Assembly: GCA_039619475.1 (NCBI GenBank)
Contig: CM077115.1
Location: forward strand, 559,518,374-559,582,373
Source of the DNA: Icerya purchasi
Lineage: Eukaryota > Arthropoda > Insecta > Hemiptera > Monophlebidae
DNA length: 64,000 bases
Reading direction: 5' to 3'
How positions within the stretch are numbered: position 1 is the first letter of the stretch; each line of letters starts with the position of its first letter. Positions 40,561-55,237 of the stretch are shown here, piece after piece. The position numbers were made by a program, and so were the translations under genes. The notes below the pieces were generated by a model. That model was not told where the DNA came from. It did not search any database and saw only the letters and a list, made by a program, of their open reading frames with translations.

Positions 40561-41922
40561 CGATGACTGCGATTAATTGGGGCTCGCTCGTTCGCAGAAA
40601 ACGATTTTTCTTCGTTCAAAAAAGTATCTTGAATAGGATTTTCCGAATCGCCTGTTTACAGTTTGACCAAAATCCCGATTTTCCCATTTTCCCTCGCCAA
40701 ACCGGCCAAGATAGGAATAGTTTATGTCTTTCACGCGTGATCTTCGGTCGCGATGCTCTTTCGAATCGTGATTTCAATAATTTTCCTCTTATAGCACAAA
40801 ACTTGTACGTCTCCCCAGACACGTTAAAGATTCTGCATACCATTTCTGGAATGTTTGTGACAGTTACCCGAACGCAACGAATTCATCAGCCGCCGTCATT
40901 AGAAAGTATCGAAAATTTAATAATTAGTTTAATCGCGAAAATCAACGGTCCCGTATCCCGATTTTGGGTTTCATATCCACACCATCAGAGCTATATAGAG
41001 GTACAGATGTATACGGACTTTTAATATTCAGAAAAAAAAAAAAAAAGTTTCCCGTTCAATTACGACGTCACATTAAAGATTTTTTTTTTTTTGTTAATTC
41101 TACACTTTGTTTGTGCCCTGTAAAGGCTTCAAAGTTTAATTAGTTATTTCTTAAACAGAAAGGTGGTCAATGGCTAACCTGAGCTCTACGGAATACTAGT
41201 GTACATAGTTTATTTCAAAAGGAGAGAATGGTGGTTTCATTTGATTCGGATGTTTTTTTGTTCTTGAGCGATTCAACATGTCCTCTTTCCGATCTAATTT
41301 CGTTTTTTTTTTTTTTTTGGGGGGGTTGTTTAATGTTTAATAACAGCGTGAACAATATGATGTTTATTCTGAACAGGGGCAACACATATTGCTAAAAACT
41401 TTGTATTTTATTTAAGTACAGCTCCGTAAGCTTTTAACCCGACGTTATTCCGAATTTGTAATATAAATTTTCTATAAATAAAATATGCATATTTAGAGTA
41501 ACATAAAATGCCGGAAGAGCTACGGGATGCCTAGCACAAACGTGTGTGCCAATTACACATTGTCCGAGTGATATATAAGAATAAAATTACCCGAAACAAG
41601 GAATACATTTTTTTCACATAACCGATATCAGTAAAATTATGCTGTATTTAAAAGGTAAAAATATTTTACTAGGGTTTAATTGGTGAACGAGTGCTGACCC
41701 GAATTTTATAATCAAGGTCTTACAGCTATGACACGTCTATGAATTCTTTTACGGATTTATTTCTAAAACTTCGCCACTCACTCCTACACATCGTTAAAGT
41801 TTTTGATCCTAGAGTGGTGATTTTGAGAATTAGTGTAATTCGAGCAGGCAATTGAATTGCTCCGAATGAAACTATACAAAGTAACCTATTAATATTTCGA
41901 TAGGCCTAAAAACACTTCTATT

Positions 41923-41925
<3 letters not shown>

Positions 41926-41955
<30 letters not shown>
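41926..41955. repeat. (TA)n microsatellite
   Basis: About 15 TA units. Confidence 0.94.
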
Positions 41956-41958
<3 letters not shown>

Positions 41959-42689
41959 AAAGTCTTATCTCGATGACCGCAAAATAGGTTGTAACTAAAT
42001 CGCTTCTCCTCCATTGATTACATTGAGGAACACGAATTAAACTGAAATGGTGAGAAAAAAAGAGGAAAGAAAAACGTTTAAAAACGTGAAAAATGTTTGA
42101 AAACTTTTTTTTCAAAAACACGAGAAAAATGTCCCTGAATTTTGCGTTATATCCGTCGACTTTTAATTTTAAAAATCCTTAAGAATAATTCGAAACTGAT
42201 AACGCGGCGCCCTTTTAAAATTATAAAATAAATTTCTTTAAATAAACGAGAAAAAAGTCTCTAATAATATTTCTCTTTTCCATTACTAAAGATGAACTCT
42301 ATTCCCGAAAACGCTTCTAATCCATTTCATTTAATTTTTTTACTATAAAGGATTTTTGATAAAATTATTCATTTTATTTCATAAAATAAAAATGCTTCTA
42401 ACACGCTGTATTCTTTCTTAATTATACCATTTCGTGCGGTGCTTTTCTCGTCTACATGTACCGATATTATTAAAAATTTCGCCAGACGAAGTGGAATTCG
42501 GAATTGTTTTTGTATTTTGCATCATTAGCGAGGTCGTTTCGATATCTTAAGCGTTTAAAATCAATAAATGTCAAGCAATTCGTAATATTATAAAGGTTTT
42601 AAAGCGCGCGCGAGGTCCTAGAATAAAAGTGGAAATCGAAGCGATAATCCTTCTACCGGTGTGAGTTAGTTTCAATTAAAGAAGCAAAT

Positions 42690-43200
42690 TTTTAATGCAG
42701 CACACTAGGCCGGATGCGCAGTGATGGTCGATTCGGCAGATCGCGGTGTTGAGAAAAACCATGCAGGCAAAGAGACCTTAGCGCGGCAGATGGATGACAG
42801 TGAAATAAATATACTTGTGTGAGACCATCAGAAGACCCTTCTGAAAAGCTGCCTGTGCGGTAATAACCCTTCGTAAAACATCTTGCTCTGTTCACGCGAC
42901 CTGGGGTCGGCTCGGATTTGATGATCAGTCCCCAGTCCGAGTGTGACTTAGCGATTGGGAAGATAGCACAGTTGCATCGGGTGTCGAAAGGAGGAGCCTA
43001 TTTACCGGAAAAAGTAATCGAATTTCCCGCATTGTCTCGTATAGGCTGCTGTGGGCTAGGCGCAATTTAGGGAATCGAGCGCGGTCATCGTCAGCGAGTT
43101 TTTACTAATTCGACGAATTTTCCTTAACGCTAGCGCCATCTAGAGGATGAACCGGGAAAACTTCACTGGATGCGATGGAAAACGGTTAATACAGAATCGG
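42690..43200. promoter_or_regulatory. Low-repeat, mixed-composition intron block
   Basis: Unique-looking sequence of raised G+C, flanked by AT-rich intron. No exon or RNA gene was recognised. Listed only as a candidate for conservation testing. Confidence 0.15.
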
Positions 43201-44329
43201 TTACCTTCCGAGATCGCCGCACTCCCGTATTAATACGAATTTTATACGCTGTGCGCGTGTCTTTAATTAAGCAGTTACAAAATGATTAAAAATAAATAAA
43301 TAAATAAAAACTATCCGGCTTCAGTCGACTTTACATAGCGAATTTGATTCTGAAACTGACGCTGTCGGTATTCATTTAATACAAGCACCTACTCTGTACA
43401 AACAAATGCTCAATCGAATGAGACATTAAAAATTAACCCCCTTCTGCTTTTTTTAAAAAATTTCATCGAGAGGAGATTTTAATTGCTGTTTGGAATTTCG
43501 TGAACTCGGGAGACTTACGTTAAAACTGAATTCGATATATATGTTTTTTTTTCTCTCTTTTTTTTTTTTTTTAAATTCTTATTCGAACTCAGTCACGTGT
43601 TAGTCCAGCACGCGGTAATTTTTGCAATTGTCAAGTGCAGCAGCGAAATTGGTTTGCAACAGCAAGTTATTTTTGCGAATTTATACACGATTGAAGAAAT
43701 CAGATAGCATAAAAATAATTTTGGTATTTGACTTAACAAAAAATACGCAATTATATAAAGTTTAAATTGAGCGAATTATATTAACTGCCTATTATTTTGT
43801 TAGCCTATAAAACAAGTGAAATTTAAAAAAAAAAAAAAGAGATACAATAAGAAAAAAATACTACTTGTATTTTATTGCAGAGCCGAGGTTTGCAGGAATT
43901 TACTGTTTTTCCTCGCTTTATGATATTGCATTTTCCTATAGATCAGTTTTAAAGAGACTATAAATTGTGACTAACTGAAGGAACAGCTGGAAATAGCAGT
44001 CGGAGAATCGAAAACGAGGTTATTTCTAAAAAGTTACCGAAGCTGCGATTTAAAACTGAAAATTAATAGTAATATCGAATTCGGATATATTCCTAATAAT
44101 TGCACCGGCGACGTGTACTTTGATATATTATCGTTTTGGTCGAATAATTTAATCGGTCAATCGAGAAACGCAAAAAATTGTTTGTTGAAAATTAAAAATT
44201 CCCATACCTGTATTGAGCCCACACTTCCCCTATCGTCGATTGTACATTTTTTTTAATGAATTTTTAAAAAACAAAAAATATACCTGCACATATGTAAATA
44301 ACGTATATATATAAACCCTTAGAGATTTT

Positions 44330-44352
44330 ACAATAGGCATTAAGCCTATTGT
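44330..44352. repeat. Short perfect hairpin
   Basis: ACAATAGGC and GCCTATTGT (9 bases each) flank a 5-base loop. Function unknown; it may be a transposon remnant. Confidence 0.6.
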
Positions 44353-45039
44353 ATGGAGAATTTATTTCGGAGAAACTTTCATTAAGACATTGGCTGATAG
44401 CAGATTGCAATTATGTCAGCCGACACTCGAGATTACTCAGCATATTACCGCAGTCCCGTTTTCTTGATCCTGATCTGGTTCATTCCAATAAGAAATTATC
44501 CCGATAAAGATTTAAAAACTTTCAACTTATTTCTCGCCGAGGTTTTTATGGGCGGTGTCTTTTCACAGATTCCCCAGGGATAAGACGGGTGTTAGTGTGT
44601 ATGTGCGGAGCATATGGAAGCCTAAAAAACTATCAACTCATCGCACTCGGCTGAACTGCTAAAAGATGTGTGGAGACTTCCAAATTTGAAGGCTCGCTGC
44701 TAACCGTTTCCAGAACCAATCGTCGCCCTGCATATATTCGTATTCTTTTGAACAGACGAGAAGAATGGTGAACGAGTAAATCGCCGTTGTACCGCCGGGA
44801 ATTTCTTAGGCGTCTCCGGAAGCTTAATAAATGGTCAGTTGCAAAGTCGGCGACTACTTTTTCGAATTTCAGGAATATGCAAGGCGGCTAAAGAAGAAAA
44901 AAAAAAGCAGGAGGGGGGAAAAAGACATAGAAAAACGGGAGAGCCGATTTTAGGCGCATACGGTGGAGGAGAAGAGCGTGGCGAAGAAAGTTTTCCGTCA
45001 GTAGTATCGAGGCAATTGTCGTTTGTAGGCAAGGTGCGG

Positions 45040-45960
45040 TGGTGGTGGTTCGAGGAGCGCTATGTAAATCATGCGCTGTGACACACGAATAGCAGCAGTC
45101 ATGCGCGCTGTAGGTTAGGTGAGCCTATTAGGTTGAGTCGAGGTTCAGATTTGACAGGCAAACTGGGTCCTCTTTTCTCGTTCGTCTCTCCATCGGAGTC
45201 GAGAGATCGGTGTGTCTCGCGGCCGCGCTCGGTGTCCGTGTGTGCGTGCCAACTTTGTATTCCATCGGACGGGAAACAAAGAGCGCAGACGCTGTCGGAC
45301 AAGGACGCGCACGTTAGATTTACCTATTGACAGTTCCATGCGCACGAGGCTGGCAGCGGTTGGCCCGGTATGCAGATGCGAGAGAGTCCGGCTAACGTGA
45401 CATCTCTTGACAGGACATTCTGGAATCATGAGAAAGATTACCGTCTCCATGCCGGGGCCGACCTTCTAATTAAATGCTATCCGTTTTTTTCTGGATTACA
45501 AATCTTTTTTCCGTTGCTCATCCATCATTCCTTGTGCTCCAGTACGCCGCCTATGCCCCATGCAAATCGCAAGTCGCAAATCTCTATGCAAATTCTGCCG
45601 TTTTTTTTCTACCGTTCACATGTCCCCCCGTCAGTCCTAATGCACGTTCACTCGGACGCGACGCATTAACCAATCGCACGCCATTACCGTTAAAATCAAT
45701 GCTGCACTATCTGCGCTAGGCTAAATTCTCGTTTATTCGTTAATTTCGCCTTGCATCTGACGGCGCGCCGATCGCTGCACACAACTTTCAGCTCGGTCTC
45801 ATTAATTAAACACTCATCATCTCGCTGCATTCCGAATATACTTCGATTCCGTCTGACAAAATGCGAATTTATGATATTCTCTACCGGTGTTGCGGAAGCC
45901 CGATGACGCCTTTGGACAGCTTTTGAAATTCCTCCCGACATCAGACTCGGTGGATCTCTC
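45040..45960. promoter_or_regulatory. Large CpG-rich block in the GATA intron
   Basis: The longest stretch of raised G+C and CpG in the window. Many overlapping short frames on both strands (none above 101 codons) show no conserved domain, the pattern expected from composition alone. It could be an unmethylated regulatory region, a non-coding transcript or an untranslated exon. Confidence 0.2.
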
Positions 45961-46129
45961 ACGGCGTTTGTGCTGGCGAAGCTTTAGGTCCCGCTCGCCC
46001 CTCTTTATCGGAGATAAATTTTGAATAAAAATAGGAAACATTTTAATACGATCAAAATTTAACTAAAATTTGCAAGTAGCCGCCCCATTTTAAATTGCGC
46101 CATCTTACACCGATGCGGCGAAAAAAGAA

Positions 46130-49100
46130 AAAAAAAAAAAAGAAAAGAAAGAAAAAGGGTTTTTTACGTTTACATCGCGACCGGCCGTGTATTTGAAAAA
46201 ATCAAAACCGAAATGTCAAATCGCATTTTTTCGTTCATTTCGCTTTATTTCACTTTCTATTTTTAAATAACCTCTGGCAAATAGTTCACGTTTTGCCACA
46301 GGATCTGTACTCACTCCCTGCCAAATCTAGAGAACTACCGCTTTCTAATATTCTCCTCGCTACATTATATTTTAACAGGTATAAAATGTTTGCTTCCACT
46401 ATTCTCCTCCTTTTTTGACGATTCATCGAAATCTCAGCCCCCTACAGCTACAAAATTACATTGCAGCGACAGTGATACTCATTAGTCCGCTCCACAACTT
46501 CTAATTAGTTCCGGGCACATTATCGGACAGTGCAAAATATTACTTTCTTCATTTCGTAGCTCAACTATTATTCCTCTTCATTTTCATTTAACCTCTCTAT
46601 TCAGCATTCCTCCTTGACCAGGTTCTTAGATTACCTATTTTCGTGAAACACTCCACAATGCTAGCTGTTTTTTTTTTTGAATCATGGTTTTCTGTCTTTT
46701 TCGTTTCCCACCTGTACATAATTTTCTTTGCGGTGGTAACATTCTCTTCGGAGCTTTTCTATTTCTCTCTCCGTTAAAATCTGCTATTTTATATACTCTT
46801 TCACTCTTCCGTCCTCGACAATTATTTTTAAATTTTTAAATGGGTAAGGCCGTAAAATTTCAAAACTAATTTTCAATTCTTGCGCGCTAATGTTGAAATA
46901 AAAATAATTTGGTGGTGTATCGGGAACAATTTAGAACAAGAGGCGTAAGTAATTGTTCGAAATAATAATTGGGGATAACGTTGCGCCGCTAATAAATCAT
47001 TACGTCGGCAAACGATATTTAAACTTTTTACCTACCCTCTCTAAACCGCCTTTTAATAAGGCGTTCGATAAAACGTTTCTCGGAAAATACCCCTAATTAT
47101 ATTCGCGGAAAATGGCCTTAAAGTTAGTCGTCTACTAGAGAGCTGTTCCTTTCTAACTGTTATTTGTGGGAACCACCTCTGTTTTTTCGGTCATTTATGC
47201 CTTTATAAAAGGCGGTATACTCCGGGGTACTTAGAATTTTACTTTCTAGTCCGACCAAATCAGCGTTTGCAAACTTTGAAAAAAAGTGTTGTCCTCCTCA
47301 ATCGGCACTAATCTCTAGTAGTAACTGAGTACGTCTTTCTTTTTTTTCTTTTTCTTTTTTTTTGTTGCATTTACTAACTGGAACAATATAAATAGTCTCT
47401 TGTGTTTGTCGCGCATCTAACATAAACGAAACTTGTATACCGACTGACGAAGATTTTTTTCCATATCAAAATTTTATAGGTCAAATTTTTGAAAACATTA
47501 TCATGTTTATGTCCCTGAGGAAGTACTTTGTCAATATGCTCAAGGAAGAGAAACGCAGAGAATGAGACGAAGTTATACAAGAAAGATGAAGAACAGTAAA
47601 TATTAAGTCGCTTTCGAAAATTTCGTTTTAGATTAAGCAAGAACTACGATGGAAAAAATATAATAAATATTTTAAAAATGATACATTTTAATAATATGTA
47701 TCAATGTAATTGCATGTATTGCGCGCTAGAGTGGCCCCGTTAGCATTACGGAAAATCGTTTAGGAAATGTAAAAAGTGGGAAACTTTCGCCTGAGCAAAG
47801 CCAGGATTTTTCTAATTTATGAAAATATTGAAATATATAAACCACCAAAACGTCACCACGACTGTCTTGAATTCTTGGAAAATGGAAAATCTTTTCACCG
47901 CTCTATTAAATGTTTTTGCCGAAAATTCGAGCAATTCTTTAAATTGCTTTTTTAACGTTATCATAAATCTTCGCGCCAATTTAAAAAGTTTTTTTTTAAA
48001 TAACGCCATTTTCTACGCAATATTAAGATCACATTAAATTTCTAAATTTAGTGTCAACACTTCGGGGGAATGATTCTTTTTAAACCAGTTTTCAAGTAAA
48101 TCAAGGGACATTAGAAAAGAAAAGAGAAAATGAATAATCGACTCCGGCTATAGAAATATGGCGCGCGGACAAAACAGTCTATTATTTCGAATAGATCAAA
48201 TTGCGTTTGCGATAATGAGGAAATAAAGACGACTTAATTAGTTCCCCAAAAATCAAAAACCTAAATTTCGTTTACCCCTTCTTCAGCGGATCCAGTCTGA
48301 AGTAGCGGGCATTGCAGCGCGAGCGACGCCGAAATTTCTTAATCGTTAGAGGGACTTTCGGAAATTTCTCGCAGACTAACTTTCATCGACCAGCTTGTGT
48401 TGTGTTGTGTGTGGCGAATAATTTTCCGATGTTAATTTAAAAAAATTAACATTCTCACAGAAGAGCGGCTACTTTAACGGCCTACCACCAGCGATAATAA
48501 GTTTCCTTCGAGTAGACTCGCTGCGGCTGTACCGTAATCGGGCGGTGTAGGCACGTAAAACGGCAGTAAATTAAAACGGATCGATTAATGGGCGTGTTCT
48601 TTGAGGCACAACAGGTAAAAAATCGTATTCCTTCGCAAGCCGTAGCCACGTCTGTTCGGGATAATTTGTTTATTCGATTCCACCCTCAACGACGATAACG
48701 TTATTTCATCGATTGCCGTTAAGATGCCACCGCTAACTAGAACTAAACACTGTGTTAAAACGAACAGCCGATAGTCGAATTGCATTAACGCACAACAGAG
48801 TCGACCGGCAATAATTGTGAAAATTGTCTCTATTGATAAATCTCGAGTTCTTCGGAAAAGGTCAGCCAGGTTGTTAACCCGCTCCGGAATAAGTCCAAGC
48901 GCGTTCAGATTATTCAGATGAGATTATTTTTCGACTAAGACTTGCAAGACACGCTAATTAAATTTCACTAATTAAGTTTTTGTCGAAACTGAGAATTGGT
49001 TCATCGCTAACTTTAACCAGCAATCACTATATGCTGACTAAGGGAAAAACATTATAAATTTTCTATTTGATAAGTTCTAACCGGTTTTGTTTCGATTTTT

Positions 49101-52100
49101 CGTTTAATGTTTTTTTCTGTGTTTCATCGATTTTTCGTACGCTGAGATTATAGGCACTCGTTTAAAACCTCCTACTTTTGCTATAATTTCCTATTCTCTG
49201 TATTCGTTATATTGCTGCTTGTTCTGCTATCGTCTGAACTTCGCTTGTGCATTAATATAGTTCCGGGGGAGGATTGAATTTTTCGCTTAACTAACAGTTA
49301 AATTTTTCTTTTTTGATTTATTTAAACGTATAAAACACTCATTTTATAGCGAAAATAATCGATAGAAAAAAGAATAAACAAACTGAGCAAGTTTTATGTT
49401 GGCTAATTTTAGCGAGTTTTCCTATAGTTTTTAGTTGCTTTAATCAGCTTCTTCGGAATTTTTGTTTGTTTTCTTTTTTTTTTTTTTTCTGAAATACTTC
49501 TCCATTACTTAAATGTGATTTCTCGTCACTTCTTCCAAATTACAATTTTTAAAGGTAAATTGGAACAATTAAATTTTTGTTTTAACTAAAATTGAGCTGC
49601 ACGTTAGATCTTTTTCTTATTAACCTAATACGAAACGTTTTCCTTGTACATTATGTTTTGCTTATGTGTTAGCACGTGATTTTCCAATACTGCAAATCTC
49701 TTACATGGAAACTTTCAGTAAATTTTTGATTCACTCTTCCTCTGTTTAAATCATTCTTGCTCAATTAACGGGACACGGTGGAGCAATCTAATCAACTCGA
49801 GAATGTAGCAACAAATGAGCAATTATAGTAAAGTTTTTTTTGGTATCGATTTTTACCTTTTTAAGAATTCTTCTCCATTTGTCCCACTAAATAAGTATAT
49901 ACTGGCTGCGTACTCGGCTTCATCCTAGTAATATTTCAACTGCGTATCGATACTTTTTTCTTCTCCGTTATATTTAATAATTTGGCGTAATTTTGAATCT
50001 CTTAAATTGAAAGTGTATGGTTATACACAATTCAATTATTTAAAAATAATTAAAATATAATTACTAGCGCGTTTAACAACCTATATATATATCAATTAAT
50101 TACAAAGGATGATTTTACTGATTATTAATACTTTCACCAAATTATATTTAACTTTTCCGACCTTAAATTACGAATTATTACACGTGCACTCGCACACATT
50201 TATATATTAATCTTTGGCTAAGTTAATAATTTCACATTCTTCCGATCTCCCGAAATAAATTAATTACTTTCGCATATTTCAGGTTTTTGTTTTTTTTTCT
50301 TTGATAAATACCAAAAAATTGGTCATTCGCTATGAAAGGAAATGTATAAAAAAAGTACAAAATAAATATCGTCCGGTTAGTTGATCGTACATTTAACTTG
50401 TTTTTTTGTGGTCGGGGGTAGAATGAAATTTAAATTACTTATTCGAATAGCTGCTTACGGATTCGAAAGAAATTACCATATCAGTAGTTATTTGTTGACA
50501 GGTACCGGGCATGCAACGCGTTAAAAGACAGTGTGAAATTTGATAGAGCTAATCGAAAGGAAAGAAGTGTAGTGCATGTGTTATATACTGACGGTTGTAC
50601 TACAATAGACAAAGGTATGTGTTTTCGGGTGACCTGTTCACTTAACGATCATGTTAATGGAAAACGTCTTCTTTGTATCGAAACCGGATTAGTGCACGGA
50701 TAGGTGAACAAAGATTTTAACAAGAAGATGGATACGCCGTTTGACGATATCTAGAAACATTTTGTTAAGAAGATGGATAAAGTCTCTATACAAAAAGAAC
50801 CACTTAGCAACATTAAAATCGATTATAGGTGAACAACGTGAATTCCTTTAATCCACACATACACGAACGTGCACACATCAACAGGTTACTTTTTTTTCCC
50901 GGAGATTCTTTTAATGTTCGTTTTATATTTCTCGAGTTTTTTATATTTAGTTCCATTTTTCGTTTCTTCGCTCGGATTAATTAATAAAAAAAAACGGAAA
51001 ATAAATATTTCATTTGACAATTTAATACATTCTCGCCTGTGTTTTTCTCTCGAAAAGGCAAAAAAAAACGTAGAAACTAGCATTAGTTCAGAGTAAATAA
51101 ATTACAAAATGAAATCATCAAGAAGGTTTATCGTCTCCGTTTTTAAAAGCTCGTCCTTGGAAGTTCCATAACGCTATTTGAATTTGGTCAAGTTTGCGAG
51201 AATAAGGTTTATCGCCGAGCATTTTTAAACGTCTTCGAAGTCACCATCAACCAGATTACGAATAGTTTATTATTCTGTTCGGAATTCATTTACTACTTCG
51301 CACCATTAACTTTTTGCACTTAACGTCAATATCCCCGAGACTTCAAGTGCGACTGCACTGAATTTTTCCGTGAAAGTAAGTGTCTCTTCAAATTTCTCTT
51401 TCCTACCACCAATAATATAGTTTGCCATTCAGCTGTGCTCTGGCTGCTACTGCTGATGTTATAGCAAGGAGTCGTGCCGGCAGCGTGTAATAATAATGAT
51501 GGTATAGCAATAGTAATCTCGAGACTTGGAAAAAGCCCCGAATTTATACGGATGTGTAAACAGGGAAAGGTTACAATATTACTGTTTGAAAAAAAAAAGT
51601 AAATAAATTACAGTACATTCTGCGATGATTAAACAGTGCGCACCGAAAATCAAATATCCGTAAATAATATTAGACAAGCAACCTACACTTTAAATATATC
51701 CCGTTGAAATATTAGTTATTAAATTTCTGTTTCGTGTTTCGTATCATTTACATGATTATTAAATTTATTCTTTATCGATGAAAGGTATATTGTTTTTTTT
51801 TCTTACTGGAACATTAACAGGTAGAAAAATTTTAAAAAAATTGAGACTAGCTGAAATTTATTTCGCATATATCGCGAATGTTTAAATTTTATTCTAAAGG
51901 CTGAAAATTGGAGTGCTAACTTTCCGTGATTGTTTTCTTTTTTTTGCCAAAACAACTTACTCGTTTTGTTTATATATATATATATATTTTATCCGCTTGC
52001 CATTATTTACAATTCGCCTAGATTCACTTACACATACGAAATAAAACTACATGGTCGCGTTCATCGTAATAAATACAACACCAAAAAAACATAGTAATAT

Positions 52101-54700
52101 TAATAATAAACAGTAATTAGTAGAAAATACTGAAATAAAAAATTAGCGAATACAGCAACAATCCTAACAACGAAACTAGATAAACGAAACACATGCCTTT
52201 ACGCGTTCCTTCGATAAATTTATTACATTAATTTAATCATAAATACACACTTACTCAGGCATTTATACAATGTAAACCTAAATATAACAGTGTCTCTTTA
52301 TAGTCAAATGAACTGACTAGTTACGTAATAAATTATATTCTTTAAAATCTATAAATCTCTATCGAAAGCTCAAAGATGTAAAGGAAAATTCTCAGAATAA
52401 TCATAATTTCGTATTTACCTTTCAAATTATTATTATTATTTATATAATTCTACAAAGACGGAGCCCGGGGCTGCAGCCCTCCCCCCTAAACACCCCCTTC
52501 GCTAAATCCATGCCTGGTTGTGAAAACTTTTCAGGAATCGTTTACAATTTTTCTCTTTTCTTTAGTCACGATAAGACTGCAGTGTTGCGAATTCACTTGC
52601 AGTAAGTTACTCTATTTTGGTTTAAATTTCTTCCAATAATTTTATTCCTACTACCGCAATTATCCATCTTTAAATTAACCCCGTTTATGACAAGCTGAAC
52701 CTGCTGCGAGTAGTAAATTTTCCCGTTCGCGTGCTGGCCCCAGTACACTTTTTATACCGAAGTTGCCGACAAAGGTAGTAAGTGCGATGCTTGATGCTTG
52801 TGTACTCGACAAAAACCAGCTTTAACAGGCAAGTGTCAGAAAGATTTTCCCATCTCGGCGCCGTATTCGTTGTATCATTATTATTTACGTCGATTTCATA
52901 TCTAGATAAATTAATAATAATAATCATTTCCGTCGGTATTTTCGGAGTTTCCTTCGTTTCAAAGTCATTTCTGTCTCGATTGTGTTTTTTTCGCTCTCTC
53001 TCTCCCTTTCGTTTTTTTGGAGGAAAACGAAAAAAACAAAAACAGTCTTTATTACAACGTATGTAAAAGTGGAATCGGTTAACGATACGGTTACAATCAG
53101 GGGAAAAAAAACTGAAACAAAAAAAAGGCGATAAAAAATCAGGCCCCGATGAAAAGATGATAATGTGTTACATTTCCGTTTGACTTGGCTTTAAATATTA
53201 GCCGAAATGGTGTATCTTTGAAATCTTTTCTTACAAATTGTCAGCGATGGAAACATCAAGGTAAATGAGTTCAAATGTTGGACGCAACGGTTTTATTCAC
53301 ACCGCGCATTGTATAATACATTTTTTTTTACTTTCTCGTTTAACACCTGCTAAACTTAATTCGGACTAGGCTGATGATAGAGCGTTATTTATTTCAAATA
53401 TTAATAGCAAAAATAAAAAACCTATTGTGAACAATCGCAAGATCGTTTCTTTCGCGTCTCGCCGATACTGTTACAACTCAATATCATCTTCATCAAATTT
53501 AGAGTCAGTCTGAGAAGAACTCTGCGTTCTTCTGCAGAGTTTTTCTTTTCGCATTTTATTATGTACTCTGAATTCCTGTTTCGCGATTTTTGTAAATGCG
53601 TGCTTTTTAAGACCTTTTTGTTTTTTTTTTCTTGCATCCGTGTCGGATATTTATTAATTGTCTTATTAATATATTTTTTTTTTTTTTTTTTAAAAAAAAA
53701 GAGAAAGTGAAAACGTTGAAAACAAGTATTTTTTTAGAATTTACGTCATGCTATTCGGAAGTTTCATAATTTCTTTTTAGAATAACGAAAATTTATTAAA
53801 TATAATCACAACCGAAATCAGTGTAAACAATCTTCCACCATCACCATTACTTACGTGTGTGCATTCTGTGCGAGTAGTACAATTACGGTTTTTTCCAATA
53901 TTGATCTACATAATTAATGTTAAAACTTATGTATTTCTGTTAATTATCGAATAAAGTGTTTACGGAAAATATTCGCTTTTTATCAAAATAACGATAGTAA
54001 TACATATATATTTAATTTATTAAAAACATCGACGTGTTTCGAATAGCTCTTCGTGAGTGCAGAGCAATAAATTAAATTAAATATTATTATTTCGATATAT
54101 AGATACCATACGGTTTATTATATCAGATAAATTGGTATACTAAAATTTAAATATCAAATAATTTCATGCTTAAGCAACGGGCTTAGAAAAAAATGTGATG
54201 ATATACTGATATACTTCTAATTGATGGAAAAACTTCAACTTTTTAATAAAGAATTTTCTTTTAGTCTTTAATCAACTCAGTCTCGAATCAGTGTAACTTG
54301 TAATCGGTGTGGAACTCTTGTATGTTTCTGAACTAATTTTTTTATTCCGCTCAAGTGGATGTTTTTTTGTAATCTCTAAACTTTTTTTGCTATTATAATT
54401 GCAAGCAATTGTCGCAACTGTCTTAAGACTGTTCGAAATATTCCATTATCGCGGGCAAAATAACTGATTCGATAGCAGTTTTTATTGAAACATACTCTAA
54501 ACCAGGTTGACAGAAATGATCGTCGCCCTTTGCTCGCTGGGAAGCAGGGGCGTAATTGAACAGAATAAAAACTAATTCGGCGCTTTAAATAGAGAGGCGG
54601 ATGATTTCGAGGAGGCCGGTCTCGTAGCAAGTTGTTGTCCGGAGATGAGGACACTGGAAAAAAATATTTAAATTACGTTCCGGCGACGGTTCATCGTCTA
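46130..54700. other. Gene-free AT-rich intron sequence
   Basis: No exon recognised. It contains short A/T homopolymers, a (TA) tract near 51970-51990 and a possible hAT-like end at 52470-52516. Otherwise I see nothing I can define. Confidence 0.5.
52470..52516 (-). mobile_element. hAT-like transposon terminus (solo end)
   Basis: On the minus strand it reads CAGGCATGGATTTAGCGAAG then GGGGGTG, a C/A-rich gap, GGGGGGAGGGCTGCAGCCCC and GGGCTCCGTC. The CAG...GGATTTAG start and G-rich interior resemble hAT-type ends. No partner end was found. Confidence 0.45.
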
Positions 54701-54759
54701 TTAAGACGATTGTGTGTATACGTAATAATTCGTTAAGTATAACTCTGTGCGGTCATTAG

Positions 54760-55080
54760 GAAAAGCGCTACTGCAGTTGATTTAGTCCAGATAATCCGGT
54801 AGAGACGTTTTGTTGTCGACCGAACTTGTCTAAAGACCAATTACTCTGGGCCAAAGTTGTAAGATACTGTCGAGCGCTAGGCCACAGCAGCAGATGGGCC
54901 CCTGTACCGAGCTATTCATTCAGACTGACGCGTTCACTTAGTCGTCTTTTATATCGAAATGGAGGAGTCGAAGGCGTGCCTCTGGAAGTAAAAACCAATT
55001 TAGCGATGCACGGGGCCTGAAGACCGCTCACATATATCCCCGTGATTATTATGTATTATACGCGCATGATAGAATGCCGA
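54760..55080. promoter_or_regulatory. Low-repeat intron block, 3.4 kb upstream of the C-finger exon
   Basis: Mixed composition, no repeats, with a WGATAR site (TGATAG, 55067-55072). A 64-codon frame (54826-55020) has no recognisable features. Regulatory role is inference only. Confidence 0.15.
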
Positions 55081-55219
55081 ACGGCCGCGAGAGAAAGGAG
55101 GCGGAAAACCTATTAGCGAAGATGGTTTTTTTAATGGACTAAATCATCGGTTTTGGTGATATTCGACAATCAAAAATCATCCAAAGAACCGTATTAAGTT
55201 TTTAAATCTCGCACACGCA

Positions 55220-55237
55220 CACCACCACCACCACCAC
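55220..55237. repeat. (CCA)6 microsatellite
   Basis: Six CCA units within a CACACGCACACCACC context. Confidence 0.9.

Noticed and set aside
40563..41024. 153-codon + strand ORF as a gene
   Set aside because: No recognisable domain or family motif, no neighbouring splice pattern; length is within what 64 kb of random sequence can give.
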